Shown: one piece after another, positions 14,917 through 24,200 of the stretch
Position numbering within the stretch: the first letter of the stretch is position 1
Layout: each line of letters begins with the position of its first letter
Virus record (IMG/VR): IMGVR_UViG_3300025327_000027
Coordinates: 1 to 64,000 of that record
Reading direction: 5' to 3' (one strand)
Source: a virus
DNA: 64,000 bases
Made by a program: the position numbers and the translations under genes
The notes under the pieces: model-generated
What the model was told of the DNA's origin: nothing
What the model saw: only the letters and a program-made list of their open reading frames with translations
Databases searched by the model: none

Positions 14917-15361
14917 AGATATCCTCCTTCTGTATTAAAGTTTTGATCTTATTATAAGCTTTCGCAGCATCTTCTTCTGAGTCAAATGAACCGAGATTTA
15001 CTACTGATGTCCATTTCTTGGATTTCTTATTCCAAGAAACACCAGCATATTTGCTTTGTATAGCTGATCTATTGCGTCTATTTTTTGCACTATCTGAAGG
15101 TGTAGACCATTGGCAGTTGGATGGTTCGTAGTTTCCATTATTATCGATGCGATCGAAAAATAAACCCGGTTTCCAAGTTGGCAACATATCTTCAATAAAC
15201 GAGACAGAATTATTCCAACGATCACAGATCTTGATTCCTCTACCTCCATAATAAGGAAAATTATAATGGTTTGAGTTCAAACAGCGTTTTCGCATATTAC
15301 GCCAGGCTTTGTATACCGGATGCTCTTTACCTTTCGAGCACAGCCCATGTTTGTTATACAT
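14903..15361 (-). CDS. HNH/AP2-type homing endonuclease
   Basis: This 152-residue protein has an N-terminal HNH-like nuclease with the family signature YYGGRGIKICDRW (about residues 39-51), then LFFDRIDNNGNYEPSNCQW (about residues 79-97). Its C-terminal AP2-like DNA-binding segment is KYAGVSWNKKSKKW followed by EEDAAKAYN. It is AT-rich, overlaps the integrase stop by eight bases and the next gene by 14, and is one of four members of this family in the window. Confidence 0.85.
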   Translation of the reverse strand: MYNKHGLCSKGKEHPVYKAWRNMRKRCLNSNHYNFPYYGGRGIKICDRWNNSVSFIEDMLPTWKPGLFFDRIDNNGNYEPSNCQWSTPSDSAKNRRNRSAIQSKYAGVSWNKKSKKWTSVVNLGSFDSEEDAAKAYNKIKTLIQKEDIYGNT

Positions 15362-16196
15362 ACATATCTTCTAGATCTTTTTCTTTGGGAATATATGCCC
15401 AATATACATCCAAAGTTGTAGATACTTTATCATGACCTAAAAGAGCCGAAATAGTCTTTGGGCTGATCCCTTTTTCAAGCAGACTTGTTGCTGCTGTGTG
15501 TCTTAATCCGTGTGTAGTGATAACCGGAATTTTAACCAGACGGCATAGGGCTTTGAGAAAAGGGTTCAAGTCCCTAGACGGAAACACGGGCGTAAGTTCC
15601 GAAACACCTATATTATACCGAGTCAAAAGGATAGTTTCAACTTCCTTGTTCATAGGCAAGGTGCGAAATTTGCCAGTTTTCGTTGGCCCTATACTCCCTG
15701 TAGCTAAGTCTTTACTCCTCTGTATATGTATCACACCATTCAAGAAATCTATATCTGCCCAAATCAGACCAAGCAATTCCCCTTTACGCATACCCGTAAA
15801 CAAGTGAATCCTCATCATATGATCTAAATCTAATTCAGGGACGGTGGATGCGATAGGCATATTTATGATTTTAGCGGCTTGCTCTCGGGACCAGGCTTTG
15901 ATTTTAGTCTGAGGACGAGACGTATCTTGAAAATGCTGGAACATGAGACGCTTCTTGTCTAGTTCGATACCATATGTGAACTTCATGTACTCACCTAGGA
16001 CTACGAAACATCCTTTTATGGTGCCAAGCGATAGTTCATCTTCTTTCCAGCTTTTCATGCATGCGGAAATAATAGCCTCGGGTTCAGATATGATAGTCGA
16101 AAAAGGAGCAATGTGGTTGTTGAACATTGATAGTTTCGTCTTGACCGTATTCGGTCTGCCATACAACTGCCCCCGGAACGCTTTTGCCTTCGACAT
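15354..16196 (-). CDS. int: Tyrosine recombinase / integrase
   Basis: This 280-residue protein has an N-terminal SAM-like arm domain (about 1-100) and a catalytic domain with all expected residues. Arg is in TGMRKGELLGL, Lys in TGKFRTLP, HGLRHTAATSLL supplies the His and second Arg, LLGHDKVSTT the third, and the nucleophile is a Tyr in LDVYWAY. It could integrate the phage or resolve genome multimers. It sits alone among accessory genes, with no repressor or excisionase recognised nearby, and a homing endonuclease follows directly. GGAGG lies about 13 bases before ATG 16196. Confidence 0.85.
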   Translation of the reverse strand: MSKAKAFRGQLYGRPNTVKTKLSMFNNHIAPFSTIISEPEAIISACMKSWKEDELSLGTIKGCFVVLGEYMKFTYGIELDKKRLMFQHFQDTSRPQTKIKAWSREQAAKIINMPIASTVPELDLDHMMRIHLFTGMRKGELLGLIWADIDFLNGVIHIQRSKDLATGSIGPTKTGKFRTLPMNKEVETILLTRYNIGVSELTPVFPSRDLNPFLKALCRLVKIPVITTHGLRHTAATSLLEKGISPKTISALLGHDKVSTTLDVYWAYIPKEKDLEDMYV

Positions 16197-16252
16197 GTTT
16201 ATTTCTCGACCTCCGTTGAGATATTACGCTTCTTCGTCGCCTTCTGCAACCC

Positions 16253-16267
16253 AAATAGGGTAAAATA
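16253..16267 (+). promoter_or_regulatory. Candidate phage promoter (AAATAGGGTAAAATA)
   Basis: An exact copy of the recurring element, in the divergent gap between the integrase (minus) and the tail gene group (plus), about 30 bases before ATG 16296. Confidence 0.6.
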
Positions 16268-16295
16268 ACCGTAGAACTATTAGGAGGAGAAGTGT

Positions 16296-16586
16296 ATGTT
16301 CAAATATCAGAAACTCATAAATAGAGAGCGCCAATTTCCCGTCGTCCGTGAGCAACTTCAGAGTGACGGCACCGTCAAGATCACCAGAGAGAAGGAGCCC
16401 TTGGTTCTGGTCGGTTTCGGGAAGCATGACCTCGTAGATTTCATTGGTAGCATTGACCTTGTTAACGAAGCATTTGTCAAGAACTGGCCCCCCCGCTACC
16501 GCAGACAGTCGATCTGCATCAAGGACGAGATTGACCTCTTCCATGAATTCACAACTTGGCTAACAAAACAGGCAACTAAGAGGTAA
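16296..16586 (+). CDS. Small phage protein, unknown function
   Basis: This 96-residue protein starts behind a strong AGGAGGAG and is the first gene after a candidate promoter. It is mixed alpha/beta with a Trp/Arg-rich C-terminal half (KNWPPRYRRQ). It heads the tail-fibre gene group, so a virion or assembly role is likely. No family recognised. Confidence 0.65.
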   Translation: MFKYQKLINRERQFPVVREQLQSDGTVKITREKEPLVLVGFGKHDLVDFIGSIDLVNEAFVKNWPPRYRRQSICIKDEIDLFHEFTTWLTKQATKR

Positions 16587-16587
16587 C

Positions 16588-16869
16588 ATGCAATTCGCAG
16601 CCCCCAAAGTAACACGATTCGCCTCTGGCGTAACCGACTCACCCGTTGAGAACGGCAGCTCAATCAAAGTCTACGGCATCCATGTACAAGGGACATCAGC
16701 CGGTCAAGTCCTCGTAGAAGAGAACGACGGCTCGACAGTTCTGTTTGAAATCTCAGTTCCAGCCAACGGTTCGTACGTCATGAACGTCCCGTTCGTTTCA
16801 GATCGAGGAATCAAGATCACAACTCCCGCAGCCGTCACCTGCACGGTACTTCATTCGAACGTGCTCTAA
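16588..16869 (+). CDS. Small beta-rich virion-like protein
   Basis: This 93-residue protein follows the previous gene by one base. Alternating hydrophobic residues (SIKVYGIHVQG, QVLVEENDGSTVLFEI) suggest a beta-sandwich of the kind found in head-decoration or tail-associated proteins, and it resembles the small proteins at 37093-38814 in size and style. Function is inferred from context only. Confidence 0.6.
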   Translation: MQFAAPKVTRFASGVTDSPVENGSSIKVYGIHVQGTSAGQVLVEENDGSTVLFEISVPANGSYVMNVPFVSDRGIKITTPAAVTCTVLHSNVL

Positions 16870-16877
16870 GGCTAGTT

Positions 16878-17135
16878 TTGGCTAGCGATTGGTCTGCACC
16901 AGAGGACTTTACGTCTGCCAACCGAAAGGCTTGGAAGTCTAAGATCACCTCTGCCTCGGACACGGTGGACTTCAAGCACGTCTCTGAAGCCCCCGAGAAC
17001 CTCATGCTCACACCTGAAGATTTCGAGATTGTACCTGAAGATGTACAGTCCGACAAGGAGGAGTGGGCCATTGTAACTCTTGCACCCGCTAACGACGCTG
17101 ATCAATGGACACCTTCGGTCGGTGAGAACGACTAA
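16878..17135 (+). CDS. Small acidic phage protein
   Basis: This 85-residue acidic protein starts at TTG 16878; no ATG fits the upstream part, and the ribosome site is weak. It overlaps the next gene by one base. Position in the tail group suggests a virion or assembly role. No family recognised. Confidence 0.5.
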   Translation: MASDWSAPEDFTSANRKAWKSKITSASDTVDFKHVSEAPENLMLTPEDFEIVPEDVQSDKEEWAIVTLAPANDADQWTPSVGEND

Positions 17136-17362
17136 TGGCCAAAATGTGTAAAAAGTGTAGTTCAACTGATCGTTACAAAGATGGAGATTGTAGCCTATGT
17201 TCTATTGCACGCTCGCTCGCCGCTGCCAGGGCCGAGCACGAAGAGCTACTTGAGCGCGCGCTAGATGGCACGCTCAACAAGACGCAGGAGGCGCGCCTCA
17301 AGGCGCTGCAAGCGGCGCTCGTGTACGTTGCCGAACTGCGGCGATCTTTACAAGAGCAATAA
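17135..17362 (+). CDS. Zinc-ribbon plus coiled-coil chimera
   Basis: This 75-residue protein has two parts. Residues 1-24 contain CKKCSSTDRYKDGDCSLC, matching the N-terminal zinc ribbon of the endonuclease at 24827 (CVKCGSIDRYKK...CRPC). Residues 25-75 are an Ala/Leu/Glu coiled coil. Base composition changes at the same point, from AT-rich to very GC-rich. It looks like a homing-endonuclease ribbon fused to an unrelated helical protein. Function unknown. Confidence 0.6.
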   Translation: MAKMCKKCSSTDRYKDGDCSLCSIARSLAAARAEHEELLERALDGTLNKTQEARLKALQAALVYVAELRRSLQEQ

Positions 17363-17364
17363 GT

Positions 17365-20061
17365 ATGTCAATTACTAATAGTAATGCATTAGTTCATACA
17401 TTCTACATCTGGCCGCAGATGGGTCTCAACCTTAGCGAGCAGTGGGGAAAGGTTCGTGAAAACTTCGAGAATCTACATCCGCTCGCGAAGGCTGCCCAGC
17501 TAGCGCTAGATGCCGCAGAGAACCACGAGCCAAAGAACAATGACCTCTCAGGTCTGGCAATCGGTGAGCGAGACTTCCGCAATCGCTGGCGCACCTGGTA
17601 CGATCCAACACGCGACCGCTACGCCATTCAGTTCAACCAAGGCACGGAAGCTCAGCCTGTATGGGACGACTTCCTTACAGTACGAGACTCGGACGGCCGC
17701 GTTACGGTTCACGGTACGGGAGGTATCGATTCGTCTATCGGCGGTTTCTATTCTCCATTACCTCGCAACCTAGCGGTATCTGCTGCGTTCACTCCTGCTT
17801 CGTTCGAGTGGCAATTTCAGCACAACTTGAACACTAAGCCTATCCTCTGGGATGCGTACAACCTAGAAGATAAGAGCGTAACTCCTCTTACAGTTGACGT
17901 TAGCGATCCTAACGTCGCTTACTTCTATTTCGCTATAGCTACAGCAGGGCGTGCCATTGCCGTCGCCGAGCAAGCACGAGGTGAAGGCATCCGAATTACG
18001 GACGGCACTAATACTTACGAAGGCAGCACTCGTCTAGGTTTCAACATCGATGACTTTTACCTAACCAAAGATAGTTATGGTAAGCCAGTTGTCAATCTTC
18101 AACCTATCGATCAGGCATCAATCGACCACGGTTCAATTAGTGGTCTAACAGATGATGACCATACACAGTATCTTCGCACAGACGGTACTCGTGCTCTTAC
18201 AGGGAATCAATCTGCTGGAAACAACAAGATTACTAATCTTGCAACTCCAACCGCTAACGCTGATGCAGTAACGAAAGTTTACGCTGATAGTCTGGTAGTA
18301 GGCGGAAGTATGGTAAAAGTTGAAGATTCAGATGGTCAATTTTTCAATACAAACACCATCATCTTCAATAAAGAATCTGATCATATAATTGGATTTTACA
18401 TTACTCCAAATTCATCGGGTAAACCCGTGATTAACATTCGAGGAGGGGACAACCACGATGAATTGAAAGGTCTCCTAGATGATGACCATACACAGTATCT
18501 TCGCACAGACGGTACTCGTGCTCTTACAGGGAATCAATCTGCTGATAACTTCAAGATTACAAACCTAGGTCAACCAACTGCTGATTCTGATGCTGTCCGT
18601 TTACAGGATATTGGTCCAGGCTTCTATGGTCTTACTGTAAAGCAGACTGGGACGCCCAACGTTTCCTTTCGAGGAATCAAAGTCATTGAATTTGATCGCG
18701 GTGGTTTCTATTTAGGCCAAAATAGTCCAAATACCGATACAGTCGTCATAAGCACGGCTAGAGATAAAATCAGCATAACGGATGGTAGATTAGCCTATTC
18801 TACAGATCATGTGGGTTTCAATCACAATCAATTTTATTTGTCATCTGGTAGCCAAGGGAAACCAGTTGTAAATATTTCGTCTAGCTATGCCCCTAACGGT
18901 TGCGTGACTATGATTCGTAGTGCGGATAGCAATAATTTGACGACTATATCCGCAGCCTGGGTTGTTTTCAATGAACGCGGCGAACCAATGAGTAGTGCGG
19001 GTTCAACTTCCGAGGGACTCCAAGAAGCAATCAATTATGCTGCATTTCATGGCTACGATCTCAAGGTGTATGGTGGAGGTATTGCTACAAAAAATGGACA
19101 AGATGTAGCAATCATCAATTGTACTAATCAAATTACTGTGCCTCCAGTTCAAGGTGTGGATTGGCAAATTCACGCTACAATCAACTTTGGAGGGTCCCCT
19201 TCTGGTACTCCAGCCGGTGTTCTGTTTGATAGCGTCATGGCTTCGGACATTTCGTTTCGAGGTCAGATTGTGGTTCCTTCGTCTTATACTTTTGGCGTTC
19301 GCTTTGCGCCTATTAGCGAACTTCCACAAGATCCAAATGGTCCAGTAGTTACGTCTTCCACCATTAGACTTCCTTCTGTAGTCAAAGTCGGTGGGATCGC
19401 CATTGAACTAGACTGTTCAGCGGGAGGGATCTCGTCCAACTTCTTCGAGTTCACCGAGCCGAACGGCGGCGATACTGGTGTTAGAGTTCTCCCTGGGTCA
19501 GGCTTCTCGTTCGATAACAACGAAACCAGAATAGTAGATTGCCATGCTCAATCTACTTGCATAAATGCTGGTTTCAGTAATGCTTTGGGAAATAATTGTT
19601 TTGGAAATATTTGGAGTGTTCAATGTGACCCTCTTGTAGGAGGCGTCGGAATTGAGATCTTTAGTAAAAACGATCATTTCAATGCTTCAATTACTAATCT
19701 AGAGGGTCTGCCTACCAACGGCGTAACTCTCAATAACGCCGCTTCGAGGAACATCATTATCTTTCGTAAAAATGATGCTACGAACGCTTACAATGACGCC
19801 TCAAGCACTGGTGATAACATCATCATCATTGCGCCAAATACCGCATCTCAAGCGGTCAACTTTGGCGGCCAAAAACTGTCTAACATGGGAGCCCCTACCG
19901 TCAATACCGATACAGCACGACTAGGAGATATTGCCTTCACGCTCAGTGATGGCGTGAGGAGTTTTGTCACTCAAAGTCCGGCTCGCACGATTAGATTCAA
20001 TCAGAACGATTTCTACCTTACTAAAGAGTCGTCAAGCACACCTCAATTGAATCTGCGGTAA
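17365..20061 (+). CDS. Tail fibre / tailspike protein
   Basis: This 898-residue protein sits at the end of the small tail-gene group. Residues 1-150 form a virion-attachment-like region. Two fibre repeats (DDDHTQYLRTDGTRALTG, then ITNL) follow, with the T4-like 'DHTQYLRTDG' signature. Several short blocks (ITDG...YEGSTRLGFN, FYLTKDSYGKPVVN) recur along the chain. From about residue 500 a Gly/Asn-rich, right-handed beta-helix-like region follows, as in receptor-binding or depolymerising spikes. The last 45 residues repeat the fibre blocks. It probably binds the host surface. Catalytic residues are not recognised. Confidence 0.85.
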   Translation: MSITNSNALVHTFYIWPQMGLNLSEQWGKVRENFENLHPLAKAAQLALDAAENHEPKNNDLSGLAIGERDFRNRWRTWYDPTRDRYAIQFNQGTEAQPVWDDFLTVRDSDGRVTVHGTGGIDSSIGGFYSPLPRNLAVSAAFTPASFEWQFQHNLNTKPILWDAYNLEDKSVTPLTVDVSDPNVAYFYFAIATAGRAIAVAEQARGEGIRITDGTNTYEGSTRLGFNIDDFYLTKDSYGKPVVNLQPIDQASIDHGSISGLTDDDHTQYLRTDGTRALTGNQSAGNNKITNLATPTANADAVTKVYADSLVVGGSMVKVEDSDGQFFNTNTIIFNKESDHIIGFYITPNSSGKPVINIRGGDNHDELKGLLDDDHTQYLRTDGTRALTGNQSADNFKITNLGQPTADSDAVRLQDIGPGFYGLTVKQTGTPNVSFRGIKVIEFDRGGFYLGQNSPNTDTVVISTARDKISITDGRLAYSTDHVGFNHNQFYLSSGSQGKPVVNISSSYAPNGCVTMIRSADSNNLTTISAAWVVFNERGEPMSSAGSTSEGLQEAINYAAFHGYDLKVYGGGIATKNGQDVAIINCTNQITVPPVQGVDWQIHATINFGGSPSGTPAGVLFDSVMASDISFRGQIVVPSSYTFGVRFAPISELPQDPNGPVVTSSTIRLPSVVKVGGIAIELDCSAGGISSNFFEFTEPNGGDTGVRVLPGSGFSFDNNETRIVDCHAQSTCINAGFSNALGNNCFGNIWSVQCDPLVGGVGIEIFSKNDHFNASITNLEGLPTNGVTLNNAASRNIIIFRKNDATNAYNDASSTGDNIIIIAPNTASQAVNFGGQKLSNMGAPTVNTDTARLGDIAFTLSDGVRSFVTQSPARTIRFNQNDFYLTKESSSTPQLNLR
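18151..18217 (+). repeat. 67-bp direct repeat in the fibre gene, copy 1
   Basis: It is identical to 18478-18544 and encodes the DHTQYLRTDG fibre repeat. Exact identity suggests recent duplication or ongoing gene conversion. Confidence 0.85.
18478..18544 (+). repeat. 67-bp direct repeat in the fibre gene, copy 2
   Basis: This is the second exact copy; recombination between the copies would delete 327 bases in frame (109 codons). Confidence 0.85.
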
Positions 20062-20142
20062 CCGAAGGCAAAGTTGCTTACTACAGTTCAGGAGCAAGAC
20101 GGTCGTCCGTCAAATGTCAGCGTAATCCGTTTCAACCTAAGC

Positions 20143-20159
20143 TTTAGGGTATAATAAAA
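20143..20159 (+). promoter_or_regulatory. Candidate phage promoter (TTTAGGGTATAATA)
   Basis: A variant of the recurring element with a perfect TATAAT, 22 bases before ATG 20181, at the start of the portal gene group. Confidence 0.55.
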
Positions 20160-20180
20160 GAGCAATAAGGAGGCAACACT

Positions 20181-20495
20181 ATGGCAAATGATCTAGATGA
20201 ATCCCAACATTCCTCGGTATTGGCTAAACGCCAAGTTGAAAAGGACAAGCTTGAACAATCCACAGAGGCTTTCCAGAAGGCATTGAAGAAGGTTTTCAAG
20301 CAATGCCTGAAAGACGAAGACACCCGCGCGAAACTACACCAAGAGATGCAGAATGGTAAACGGGGTCTTGGTTCGAATCCGACGATGGACCAGATCGGTC
20401 GAGCAACCCGGTCAAACGGTGGAGGCTTTGGCGACTTCGGTGACGAAGAGACTGGTTTGGAAAAAAGATACTGGGAAAATGAAAACGACGGCTAA
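20181..20495 (+). CDS. Small helical phage protein before the portal
   Basis: This 104-residue protein starts behind AAGGAGG. It is charged and helical for 60 residues, then glycine-rich and acidic. Its 3' end is overlapped by an inserted HNH/AP2 endonuclease gene, so its native C-terminus may have been altered. A head-assembly role is likely from position only. Confidence 0.6.
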   Translation: MANDLDESQHSSVLAKRQVEKDKLEQSTEAFQKALKKVFKQCLKDEDTRAKLHQEMQNGKRGLGSNPTMDQIGRATRSNGGGFGDFGDEETGLEKRYWENENDG

Positions 20496-20931
20496 ATTAA
20501 AACGTGGTGGCCAATCTACACATGGTATGTCTGGAACTCCCATTTATGGGGTATGGATGGCAATGAAGTATCGTTGTTTTAATCCTAAATGCAAAGAGTT
20601 CAAGAATTACGGTGGTCGTGGAATTACCGTCTGCGATCGTTGGATGGAATTTAAGAGCTTCAGAGATGATATGTTGTCTACTTATCAATCTGGTCTTCAA
20701 TTGGACAGAATAGATAATGATGGAAATTACGAACCATCTAATTGTCGTTGGGTCACACGATCGCAAAACGGAAAAAATAAACAGCATAAAGCTTCTAAGC
20801 AGAGCAAATATGACGGGGTTATTTGGCACGCAGATAAATGGCAAGCATCCGTCCGATTTAGAACTCATTCAGAGGAGGAGGCTTTTTTCATTTACACAAA
20901 ATTAAATGATTACCTAAAAAGCCTTATTTAA
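20479..20931 (+). CDS. HNH/AP2-type homing endonuclease
   Basis: This 150-residue protein starts at ATG 20479, chosen because its N-terminus then matches its paralogues; the frame stays open further upstream. It has NYGGRGITVCDRW, LQLDRIDNDGNYEPSNCRW and a C-terminal AP2-like segment (KYDGVIWHADKW ... EEEAFF). It lies between two genes of the portal operon, overlapping the first by 17 bases and touching the second. It is AT-rich. Confidence 0.85.
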   Translation: MKTTAKLKRGGQSTHGMSGTPIYGVWMAMKYRCFNPKCKEFKNYGGRGITVCDRWMEFKSFRDDMLSTYQSGLQLDRIDNDGNYEPSNCRWVTRSQNGKNKQHKASKQSKYDGVIWHADKWQASVRFRTHSEEEAFFIYTKLNDYLKSLI

Positions 20932-21294
20932 TTGTTCAACAAGAAAAATGATACAATTGAATTTGCAAAATTAGAAGTAAAATGTCAATTTTTAGAACAA
21001 GAAAATGAAAAACTAAATAAACAAGTCGAGAAGCTGCAAGAAGCTTTAATCGCAAGCACGGCCCCGAAAGCGTTTGACGCGATGCAGAGAGACAAATCTC
21101 TTCCCGACACGAAGGAAGAGATGGAAGCGCGAATGAAAATGCTTAAGGAGCACGCCTACGTTGCATCTTATCTTGAAGAGATGGAAAAACCTAGCTTCGA
21201 CGGCGTGGATGAAATGACGAATTGGCTGTCATCTGGTTATGCCAAAACTTCAATGGCTGATACTCCGATTGATGAAGGTAATAAAGAAAGTTAA
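20932..21294 (+). CDS. Coiled-coil protein upstream of portal
   Basis: This 120-residue protein starts at TTG 20932, immediately after the endonuclease stop; no clear ribosome site exists, and the true start may have been displaced by the insertion. A strong coiled coil (LEQENEKLNKQVEKLQEAL) is followed by an acidic tail. It overlaps the portal start by one base. It may be a portal or scaffold accessory factor. Confidence 0.6.
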   Translation: MFNKKNDTIEFAKLEVKCQFLEQENEKLNKQVEKLQEALIASTAPKAFDAMQRDKSLPDTKEEMEARMKMLKEHAYVASYLEEMEKPSFDGVDEMTNWLSSGYAKTSMADTPIDEGNKES

Positions 21295-24200
21295 TGGCTG
21301 CTTCGACCCCATTTCAGCAAAGAGTCTCTAATGGACAGCTAACGTCCTTGGATAACCTGCCCCACATGGACCCCGCTATTGGTACAGCTATTGCATCTTA
21401 TTCAAATTCAATCAATTCGAACAGACAGAGCTACCGTTGGCTACAGGCTCTCGTGTGGATCGAGAATATCCTCTTCGGCCTAGGTCGGCAGTGGAACTCA
21501 GACATCTTGCACAGCCGCCTGTCTCGCAACACCGACACAGGCGATCTGGCTGTCATTTCCAACGTCTCAAAGAAGATTCCTCAACCGACCAACGATTTCG
21601 TGGGTCGCTACGTTGAGACCAACATCTCTCTCCTTACGGAGAACCGTCCACAGCCCCGCATCACTGCAAAGTCAGATGCGCGTGACGACAAGCAAAAGGC
21701 AGAGCTTTCTCAGCTTGTACTGGACTACCTATGGGAAGAGCACAATCTTCCAGAGAAACATCGTGAAGCGGCCCGCTTGATCCTTTACTGCGGAATCGCT
21801 TTTATGGAGATTTGCTACGATCCAACCGAGATCCGGCACCTTGCTGTCCAGCAGACTGAGACTGAGCAGACAACTGCTATTCCCGGTCCTGATGGTCAAC
21901 CCATCATGCTACCCGTACCTCGCCAAGTTCCAGTGATCGATCCTAAGACTGGCGCGCCCAAGATAATTGGCGAGCTTGAGTACGGCGATATCGCATGCAA
22001 GCTTGTGGGCCCATTCGAACTTCACTTCCCACAAGTTCACTCGTGGGATGATATCGATTGGGTCATGAAGGAAGCGTTTCTTCCAACACAGACCCTAAAG
22101 GACCGATTACAGGCGGAAGGACTGAAGAAGGTTTGCGTAAAGAAGAACGGTTGGGATCTTGAGGTTCTCAAAAGCCTTGGTGCATTCAACGTACAGACAC
22201 TTCCCCTTTGGTGGTGGGAGCGCCTGACTACGGCTATTGAAGGGCCTGGCCCGAACATCTACGTAGGTAATCCTGAGCTATGGGACGACCACGCAGTGAT
22301 GCGCACATTTGATCGCAAGCCGTGCCCAATGTGGCCAAACGGTCGTACGATCATCACGGTCAACGATCGAGTGCTCTACGATTCCCCCAAGGACGTAGGT
22401 GCGCGTGCGTATGATCCACGCTGGCCACATCGTTGGCACCCATATGTTCGCTTCCGTTGGGAAGCCCAATGTGGATCGATCCTTGGTCGTTCATTGGTAA
22501 GCAAGTTGCTTCCCAAGATCAAGCGCATCAACGCAATCGATACCGCTCTCATCATGTGGCGTAGAACTGTGCCAATGGCAGCTTGGGTCCTCCCGAAAGG
22601 GTCGAGCCCAATCGAGGATATACAGACTGGCCGTGCAGGCGTATTCTTCGAGTACGATCCTCGCAAGACCATGGGTGCTGCACCGCAACCGGTACCTCCA
22701 ACGCCATTCCCTGCCGCATGTCTTGAAGAGCGAGAGTTCTGCAAATCTGAAATGGAAGCTATGGCGGGGACTGAGGAGGTACTTCGTGGTCAGCGCCCTG
22801 AAGGTGTGAATTGTTGGACAGAAGAAGGTGAACTAACTAATTCAAATGGTGTACCTGTTTTAGTTAAGGACATAAAAGTTGGTGATGAACATATCGCACT
22901 AACCGGTCCTGGTCCTATTGGAGCTTGCCATAAAAATTACTATAATGGTAATATGAAAACCATTAATTCTTACGGAAATTTACCTGTAACTGTAACAGAA
23001 AACCACAAATTTCCTGTTCTTGTTGGAACAAAAATCATACAGAAAAAAGCATCAGAACTTAAAATTAAGGATTTACTATTAGCGGGTTATTTTAGGTATA
23101 GAGATGGAATTGAAAAACTTGATATTAATGCCTATATAACTGGACCGGAGAAAATAGGAGGAGAAAAGCACGGTAGAACAACTATTACCAATAATCAAGC
23201 AAATGAAATTAGAAGTAAATTAAGTAACGGAGAATTAGGCCAAAATTTAGCTAAAGAATATAAAATTAGCATAGCTGCTATCTCCAGAATTAAAAACAAT
23301 AAGTCTTTTAAATTAAATCCTAAAACTAAACAAGTCCCATTTAAGCCTATTATAGATTTGAATGAAGATGTTTTATGGTTATTTGGAATGTATCTAGCGA
23401 AAGGCATGGTCGCATATGCAAAGAAAGAAAACAAAGTAACAGAAGTCAGATGGACTTTACATACTAAAGAAAAAAACTTAGCTGACAAACTTGTTTGTAT
23501 ATTAAAAAATGATTTTGGATTAAAATCTACTATTCGATACAGAAAAACAGCAAAGGCTATGGATGTTTGTGTATCTAATAGGATGTTTGCTAGATTAATG
23601 TTATCCCTCTTTAATACAGGCGCATTAATTAAGCATATTCATCCGGATCTTTTCCGTACTATAAAATCTTTATTACCTCTAGTAGCAGGTTGGTTTGACG
23701 GTGACGGTAGCAAAGACGGTAATACTTTAAAAGGAAGCACTATATCTAAGAATATTGCATCTCAAATGAGAAGTATTTTACTCGATGAAAAAATTTATTG
23801 TACAATTAATAAAGTAAAAACTCAAAATAATAGAATTGCAAGATATCCTCAGTATTGTCTACGGACTAGTGCTAGCGATGCTGATCATTTGATTCAATAC
23901 AGCAATCGATTTATAGGTTCTGATTTTAAATGTGCATCTAATAATCAAGGTCGTCGTGGTTTTTGGTTTGGTAATTTTTATGCTTCGTATGTCTGTCAAA
24001 TTAATGATATGCAATATGATGGTTATATTTACAATGTAACTATGGATGAAAGGGTAAAAGAAGGTAAAAATACGGGCCAAATCGATGCAATTGATTCGCA
24101 TAACTCCGTGAATTCATTCGGGTTATTTACCTTCCAGAGCGCAATAATGCTAGACGTTCTCCGCAAGCAGGCCCTTAGCTCACGATCTGCCATCCTCCAA

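Noticed and set aside
16224-16544. 106-codon minus-strand frame
   Set aside because: It is antisense to the gene at 16296-16586, which has AGGAGGAG and a promoter element.
24099-24107. Portal intein ending at His-Asn before Ser
   Set aside because: That junction would leave 12 extra residues in the portal; cutting after FTFQ restores a normal GVN-SAIML sequence and fits the block F/G layout.
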